19,417 nt of DNA from an uncultured Altererythrobacter sp. (GTDB taxonomy: Bacteria; Pseudomonadota; Alphaproteobacteria; Sphingomonadales; Sphingomonadaceae): contig CALFEA010000203.1 of NCBI GenBank assembly GCA_937950385.1, forward strand, positions 1-19,417. The letters run 5' to 3'. Made by a program: the position numbers and the translations under genes. Of the stretch, positions 14,679 to 19,417 are shown in pieces. How positions within the stretch are numbered: the first letter of the stretch is position 1; each line of letters begins with the position of its first letter. The notes under the pieces are model-generated. The model did not search any database and had not been told where the DNA came from. It saw only the letters and a list, made by a program, of their open reading frames with translations.

Positions 14679-16922
14679 ATGGGTAAGGCGAAATATTGTG
14701 TTGGAACCGCGCTGGGGCTCGTCGGGCTTTGCTCTGCAGCAACGGCTCAAGACACGAATGCACAAGAGCAAGATTCTACCGTTGACAATCAAGTGTTTGG
14801 CGACATCATTGTAACGGCCCAAAAGCGTGAGCAGAATGTGCAGGACGTGCCTGTCAGCATCACCGCATTGAGCGGCGAAACGCTTTCTCAAATCGGCATT
14901 CAAGAATCGGAACAATTGGGTGAGTTCTTGCCCGGCCTAGAAATCAGCACATCGAGCGGCGAAGGTAGCCAGCTGATTTTGTTTCTCCGCGGTGCCGGAC
15001 TGAATGATTTCAATACAAATAATTCTGGTCCTGTCGCGATCTATTCTGACGAAGTGTATGTCAGCTCGCCAGCGCTCACAGCTTTCCAATTCTTTGATAC
15101 TGACCGCGTTGAAGTTCTCAAAGGCCCGCAAGGCACTCTTTATGGCCGCAATACAACTGGCGGTGCCGTCAAATTCATCACCGCTAAGCCAACTGCCGAT
15201 TTGACAGCAAAAGCTTCTGCCAGTTACGCAAGTTTTGAAACAACACGTCTCGAAGCTGCTGTCTCTGGGCCAATTACCGATTCCATTCGTGCTCGTGTGG
15301 CAGTGTCAAAATCAGATTCTGATGGCTATGTGACCAATCTGGTTGACGGCGGATCCGAGAACGGTGTCGACACCTTTTCTTGGCGCGGCACAATTGACGT
15401 AGACGTTTCAGACAACTTCACATTGCGTGCCAATATCCATGGCAATGACGTTTCATCTCCAGCCTTCAAATTCAATCATCTAGGCTCTCTACCGGGCGGT
15501 GTTGATGCGCTCGGCTATAGCGGTCCAACCGATCCATTTGAGGGCGAATACAATCGAGATGGCAATGTCGATCTGTCATCCATCGGCGGTTATCTTGAAG
15601 CCAATTTGGAATTGGGTGCGATTACAATCACATCGGTTACAGCCTATGATGAAATTGACCGGACTTTGCCCGAAGAAACCGACGCCTCACCATTGGATTT
15701 GCTTTTCGTAAATTACGGCGTTGAAAGTGAGACGTTCACACAAGAACTGCGTATCAGCGGGGAGAGCGACAGGTTCCAATGGCTCCTTGGTGGGTTTTAT
15801 CTAACCGAAGATCTGGCGCAAAACCAAACGGTCGACATCTTCCGTGAACTGCGTGCATTTACTGGCGGTGCGCCTGATCCCACAGGTGCCATCACCGGAG
15901 CGCCCATTTTGTTTGCGCGCTCCTTAAATGAGCAGAAATTGGAAACATTCGCGATCTTTGGGCAGGCGAGCTACGAAGTGCTTCCTGATCTAACCTTGAC
16001 GGGTGGACTTAGGTACACAGAAGAAACGAAAACCTTCTCTGCCCTTGGCCAACTAGAAGATCCTGATTTTTTCCCTGGTCCCATCCCAGTTTACCAATCC
16101 ACAGGTCTGCGGAACAAGGATGATGCCATTTCTTGGCGCGTCGCGCTTGATTATCAGGCTACACCAGATGTTTTGGTATACGGCAGTGTTGCCAAAGGCT
16201 TCAAAAGTGGCGGATTTAATGGCGGGTTCTTGTCGCTCGATCCGGTGGAATCTGCAGTGCAGCTTCAGCCATATGAACCAGAATTTTTGACCGCCTATGA
16301 AGTCGGTTTGAAATCGGATTGGCTTGATGGGGCCTTGCGTGTCAACGCCTCGATCTTTTACAATGATTTCTCCGACTTGCAGGTTTTCACTCTAGTGAAC
16401 ACCAATGCATTGCCCTTGCAAGTGCTCGACAATGCTGGCGGCGCCGACGTCTTTGGCATTGAAGTCGATACAACCATTTTCCCCACGGATGGTTTGCTCC
16501 TCAATATTAGCGCAGCCTATCTTGATAGCGAGCTATCGCAATTGACCAATTCGGCCGGCACGAGTTTTGATGGCAATCGGATCGCTAATACGCCTGAGTT
16601 TTCTGTAAGCGCATTGGCGCGTTATGACTTCGATATTACCGACAATGTGGGCGCATTTGTCCAGGGTTCTGTTGCGATGAAGAGTGACATATTCTTCTCA
16701 ACTGAAAACAACCCAATCGTCAGTCAGGATGGCTATGCATTGGTCAATGCCCGTGCTGGCGTTAGCTTTGGCCAAGGCAAATACCGACTGTCTGTATTCG
16801 GTTCAAACCTAACGGATGAAGAATATCTGACCAACGTGACCGATCTTACCGACTTCGGATTTTATGGCAGATACTTCGGGCAACCTCGTCAAGTCGGTGT
16901 TGAACTCGCAGTCGAATACTAG
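14679..16922 (+). CDS. TonB-dependent outer-membrane receptor
   Basis: A 747-residue receptor that imports a ligand using TonB energy. A signal peptide (residues 1-23, cleavage near ATA) precedes the TonB box region DIIVTAQKREQNVQDVP (42-58). The plug domain carries RVEVLKGPQGTLYGRNTTGG (143-162), and a 22-strand barrel fills the rest, ending ELAVEY. Conserved barrel signatures include KGFKSGGFNGG and GLRYTEETK. This type, with the IIVTAQKRE box and FKSGGFNG segment, is the highly expanded sphingomonad receptor group whose ligands are mostly unknown and not only siderophores. Start: GGGAG lies seven bases upstream. It follows the SDR gene after 168 bases and has its own promoter region. Position suggests uptake of the substrate of the dimethylformamidase-like enzyme, which is inference. 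Confidence 0.94.
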   Translation: MGKAKYCVGTALGLVGLCSAATAQDTNAQEQDSTVDNQVFGDIIVTAQKREQNVQDVPVSITALSGETLSQIGIQESEQLGEFLPGLEISTSSGEGSQLILFLRGAGLNDFNTNNSGPVAIYSDEVYVSSPALTAFQFFDTDRVEVLKGPQGTLYGRNTTGGAVKFITAKPTADLTAKASASYASFETTRLEAAVSGPITDSIRARVAVSKSDSDGYVTNLVDGGSENGVDTFSWRGTIDVDVSDNFTLRANIHGNDVSSPAFKFNHLGSLPGGVDALGYSGPTDPFEGEYNRDGNVDLSSIGGYLEANLELGAITITSVTAYDEIDRTLPEETDASPLDLLFVNYGVESETFTQELRISGESDRFQWLLGGFYLTEDLAQNQTVDIFRELRAFTGGAPDPTGAITGAPILFARSLNEQKLETFAIFGQASYEVLPDLTLTGGLRYTEETKTFSALGQLEDPDFFPGPIPVYQSTGLRNKDDAISWRVALDYQATPDVLVYGSVAKGFKSGGFNGGFLSLDPVESAVQLQPYEPEFLTAYEVGLKSDWLDGALRVNASIFYNDFSDLQVFTLVNTNALPLQVLDNAGGADVFGIEVDTTIFPTDGLLLNISAAYLDSELSQLTNSAGTSFDGNRIANTPEFSVSALARYDFDITDNVGAFVQGSVAMKSDIFFSTENNPIVSQDGYALVNARAGVSFGQGKYRLSVFGSNLTDEEYLTNVTDLTDFGFYGRYFGQPRQVGVELAVEY

Positions 16923-16938
16923 AAACGAGTAAACGAGA

Positions 16939-16967
16939 TGGGCCGGTCCCGTGCAGGGGTCGGCCCA
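16939..16967 (+). terminator. Strong hairpin after the TonB receptor gene
   Basis: TGGGCCGGTCCC and GGGGTCGGCCCA pair over 12 positions (ten Watson-Crick, two G-U) around a 5-base loop, starting 17 bases after the receptor stop. No T-run follows, so termination may be incomplete, or the hairpin protects the 3' end of the receptor mRNA. Confidence 0.6.
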
Positions 16968-17000
16968 CTCCACTCTAAATCTCGAAAGATTTGTTTGACC

Positions 17001-17468
17001 ATGAATCCCACCTCTCTCGCTTTTGCCTTGTTGATGTTTGTGGCGGGATTAGGGATCCCAGCTATTGCAGCTATGAATGCTGATGTCGGCGAAAGACTGT
17101 CAAACCCTGTCGCCGCGGTTTTTCTTATGGCGCTGGTGCTTTTGATTGCATCCAGCGCTTTGCTGGCCTTGAAGGGTATTCCCTCTTTAGAAGATATCCA
17201 AGCGATCCCAACGATGCGCTATGGCGCTGGCTTATTGTATCTTTTGTATATTGTGTCGATCACCATTGCTGCGCCGAAAATCGGCCTTGGCAATGCGATC
17301 TTTGTGGTCCTTTTTGGCCAATTGGTTGCCGCAACAACGATCGACAATTTTGGACTTCTGGGAAGCGATGTATCCCCTGTCGGCCTCAAGCGCATCTTGG
17401 GATTGGTGCTCATGGCGGTCGGTATTTTTCTTGCTGGCCAAGGCAGTACAGCAAGCACTAACAGCTAA
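17001..17468 (+). CDS. YdcZ-type (DUF606) small membrane transporter, DMT superfamily
   Basis: A 155-residue protein with about five membrane helices, matching the DMT_YdcZ/DUF606 family of half-length drug/metabolite transporters, often about 140-155 residues, that probably act as dimers. Recognisable features are an N-terminal helix with GLGIPAIAAMNA, a loop before RYGAGLLYLLYIV, the segment GLGNAIFVVLFGQLVAATTIDNFG (in two helices) and the last helix KRILGLVLMAVGIFLAG. The frame extends back to an ATG at 16938, but that start sits inside the hairpin stem and adds 21 polar residues foreign to the family, so the ATG at 17001 was taken. It ends 6 bp from the convergent MFS gene. The substrate is unknown. 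Confidence 0.8.
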   Translation: MNPTSLAFALLMFVAGLGIPAIAAMNADVGERLSNPVAAVFLMALVLLIASSALLALKGIPSLEDIQAIPTMRYGAGLLYLLYIVSITIAAPKIGLGNAIFVVLFGQLVAATTIDNFGLLGSDVSPVGLKRILGLVLMAVGIFLAGQGSTASTNS

Positions 17469-17474
17469 AAACCC

Positions 17475-18647
17475 TCAAGGCGCCTGTTTGAACCATCGTT
17501 TCAAAAACATCATGCTGAAAAGAGCTAGAGCCGCTACGCCTGCGCACACAGCGCTGAGCGATGCCACGTTGGATGCCGTACCATCAGCCACCAATTCTCC
17601 TGCTGTGATGGGAGCAACTGCGCCGGCCATCAACTGCAGAAAAGGAACCGTTAGCGCAAAGCGTCCACTTGGTTCCGCATCAAGAGACAACTTCGTTTGG
17701 AATGGCAATATGAACATCCAAACAAAACTGAAAAGAAAGGTCGCTGGCATGAAGAAATTCGCCGGAAAATGCGTAATCTGAAGGATGTAGATCGCGATCA
17801 CCAAAACGATCAGGGAAAGGACAAACAGGGTCGCAGCCGCTGGCAGGCGCGGCGCTAAAAATCCGGCTGAGGCAGCGCCAAACACCTGCACAACCAGAGA
17901 TGCTGATACGATCAATTGAATATCCTGCGGTTCAATCCCAGTTTGCCTACCAATGGGTTCAATGAATGCCCAGATCGCAACAGCCATAACCATTTGAAGG
18001 AAAATCGCTGCGCCCCCGATTATGATCGCAGGAGATATTTTGAGGCCCTGACCCAAGGATGCACTGGGCAAAGTGGGCAGCGTTTTGGGCAGTTTAAAGC
18101 TGAGCAATACCGACACACCAACTAACAGTGCAATGGCCACATAACACCCTTTCCATCCCATCAGGGGAATGAAAAACAATGCAGCAGCCAAGACAATAAG
18201 AGCTTGGCAGATCGTATATCCCGCCATGAAATAGCCAGCCAAACGTTCAGGACGCGGCGTTCGGACCATCACCGAGGTTACCACCCAGAGAAGCGCGCCT
18301 CCCATCAAGCCAGCACATGCTCTCATTGCAGCAATAACATGATAATGGTCGGTTGCAGCACTGGCCAAATTGGCAACGAAGAGCCCAAGCGAACTCCAGA
18401 ATGCGACTTTTCTTAAAGCGCTAGAAGGTAGCAGTGAGGTTGCAGCGATAATCCCGATGGCAAGTGCGAAAGCTTCTATTGTCACAAGCCTTCCGGCTCC
18501 GCGAAGGTCGACAATTCCCGCTTCTATCAGCGCGCCGATCGCGACGGGTTGAACGCCAGTAACGAGCAACGCCGCACAACCAGCGGCGAAAGTTGCAATG
18601 AGCTGGCCCGATGAAAACTGCGAAACCCGGCCCGCTGCAGCGTCCAT
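17475..18647 (-). CDS. Major facilitator superfamily transporter
   Basis: A 390-residue inner-membrane protein with about twelve hydrophobic helices and a central cytoplasmic loop (about residues 185-205, KLPKTLPTLPSASLGQG), the usual MFS layout in two halves. The N-half loop reads RTPRPERLAGYFMAGY, in the position where arabinose/sugar-efflux and related MFS members have their A-like motif. Its ATG overlaps the alanine dehydrogenase stop by one base (TGATG), so it is translated in coupling with that enzyme. An amino acid or other nitrogen compound is a plausible substrate, and export is the commoner direction for such MFS proteins, but neither is shown by the sequence. It converges with the YdcZ-type gene. 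Confidence 0.88.
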   Translation of the reverse strand: MDAAAGRVSQFSSGQLIATFAAGCAALLVTGVQPVAIGALIEAGIVDLRGAGRLVTIEAFALAIGIIAATSLLPSSALRKVAFWSSLGLFVANLASAATDHYHVIAAMRACAGLMGGALLWVVTSVMVRTPRPERLAGYFMAGYTICQALIVLAAALFFIPLMGWKGCYVAIALLVGVSVLLSFKLPKTLPTLPSASLGQGLKISPAIIIGGAAIFLQMVMAVAIWAFIEPIGRQTGIEPQDIQLIVSASLVVQVFGAASAGFLAPRLPAAATLFVLSLIVLVIAIYILQITHFPANFFMPATFLFSFVWMFILPFQTKLSLDAEPSGRFALTVPFLQLMAGAVAPITAGELVADGTASNVASLSAVCAGVAALALFSMMFLKRWFKQAP

Positions 18648-19417
18648 CAGCTTGCAATACCAAGTGACGAAATAACATCTGGGTGCACGATCTTTCCTGC
18701 TTGCACATTCAACCCAGCCGCCAAATGGACATTGTCATTTATCGCTGCATCAACGCCCTTGTTCGCCAACTCAATAGCATAAGGCAGGGTCGCATTAGAA
18801 AGCGCGATGGTTGACGTTCGGGCGACGCAGGCGGGCATGTTGGTCACGCAATAGTGGACGACCCCATCGACTGTATAGACCGGATCATCATGCGAAGTTG
18901 GCTTGCTCGTTTCAAAACAGCCCCCTTGATCAATCGCGATATCGACCATTACCGATCCCGGCTTCATGCTTGCCACATGTTCGCGGGTGATAATCTTCGG
19001 CGCTGCAGCACCCGGAATGAGAACCGAACCGATGACAAGGTCAGCACCCTTAATTGCTTCGCTAATCGCAGCTTCAGTTGAGAAGATCACATTTGCGCGG
19101 TTTTCTAGCAAATTGTTTAATTCCGCCAAACGATCAATTGAACGATCAAGGATCGTGACATCCGCACCCAAACCGATTGCCATTTGCGCCGCGTTTAATC
19201 CGGCCACTCCGCCTCCGATAATTAGGACTTTTCCGCAAGCCACACCCGTTACTCCACCAAGCAAAACTCCCGAGCCGCCATTGGCGATCTCTAAATATTT
19301 TGCTCCGGCTTGGACAGACAAACGCCCCGCGACTTCACTCATAGGCGTTAGCAAAGGCAACCGGCCACTGGACGAGGTCACCGTCTCATAGGCAATGCAG
19401 GTCGCACCAGATTTGGC
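18647..19417 (-). CDS. ald: Alanine dehydrogenase, N-terminus outside the window
   Basis: The last 256 residues are visible; about 115 N-terminal residues, including the catalytic Lys and His, lie beyond the window. The enzyme interconverts L-alanine with pyruvate and ammonia using NAD. Identification rests on [20 protein letters not shown] at the visible start, the Rossmann motif [20 protein letters not shown] with the following acidic strand end TILDRS, the segment [19 protein letters not shown] carrying the conserved Asp, and [20 protein letters not shown] near the C-terminus. All are hallmark stretches of the family, and the length fits about 371 residues. The open frame has no break to the window edge. 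The stop overlaps the MFS start. Confidence 0.95.
   Translation of the reverse strand, partial: AKSGATCIAYETVTSSSGRLPLLTPMSEVAGRLSVQAGAKYLEIANGGSGVLLGGVTGVACGKVLIIGGGVAGLNAAQMAIGLGADVTILDRSIDRLAELNNLLENRANVIFSTEAAISEAIKGADLVIGSVLIPGAAAPKIITREHVASMKPGSVMVDIAIDQGGCFETSKPTSHDDPVYTVDGVVHYCVTNMPACVARTSTIALSNATLPYAIELANKGVDAAINDNVHLAAGLNVQAGKIVHPDVISSLGIAS

Noticed and set aside
14560..14814. 84-residue plus-strand frame at the start of the TonB receptor gene
   Set aside because: It runs through the promoter repeats and then overlaps the receptor in another frame; no ribosome site was seen.
16938..17000. Start of the YdcZ-type gene at 16938
   Set aside because: The ATG lies in the hairpin after the receptor gene, and the added residues are unlike the family, which begins with a membrane helix.
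17221..17781. 186-residue plus-strand frame
   Set aside because: It straddles the end of the YdcZ-type gene and the antisense of the MFS gene, with no family resemblance.

Overview
The window looks like a piece of an alphaproteobacterial chromosome, most likely from the Sphingomonadales (Erythrobacter/Sphingorhabdus-like). This rests on the style of the proteins: a TamA with a long acidic leader followed directly by TamB, a TonB-dependent receptor of the kind abundant in sphingomonads, and moderate-to-high GC. It is inferred from general resemblance, not from a database search. No rRNA, tRNA, insertion sequence, CRISPR array or phage gene was seen.

Positions 1-1956 (minus strand) hold a membrane fatty-acid hydroxylase/sterol desaturase, cut by the window edge, preceded by an AraC-type regulator with about seven membrane segments. 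The hydroxylase ribosome-binding site lies inside a perfect 7-bp hairpin. Positions 2145-8857 (plus strand) hold a tight envelope-biogenesis operon: tamA, tamB (TAAATG junction) and a previously easy-to-miss 56-residue one-helix membrane protein (TGATG junction). Positions 8933-10012 (minus) encode a secreted protein of unknown function. The 544 bases above it hold no convincing gene but show traces of a decayed one.

Positions 10557-11992 form a likely nitric-oxide stress module. A group III truncated globin and a small three-helix membrane protein overlap by 8 bp on the minus strand, and a divergent Rrf2/NsrR iron-sulfur regulator sits on the plus strand. The 85-base intergenic region carries a GGTAT-N5-ATACC inverted repeat and a degenerate second copy exactly 41 bp away. 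The second copy overlaps the nsrR -10 region.

Positions 12133-17468 (plus) start with a homologue of the large subunit of N,N-dimethylformamidase, translationally coupled (ATGA) to a short-chain dehydrogenase. A TonB-dependent receptor follows behind its own promoter region with three inverted repeats. A strong hairpin and a small YdcZ-type membrane transporter come next. This could be a small uptake-and-degradation locus for an amide-containing compound, but the substrate cannot be read from the sequence.

Positions 17475-19417 (minus) hold the C-terminal two thirds of alanine dehydrogenase, whose stop codon overlaps the start of an MFS transporter (TGATG). The two are probably one operon converging on the YdcZ-type gene with a 6-bp gap.
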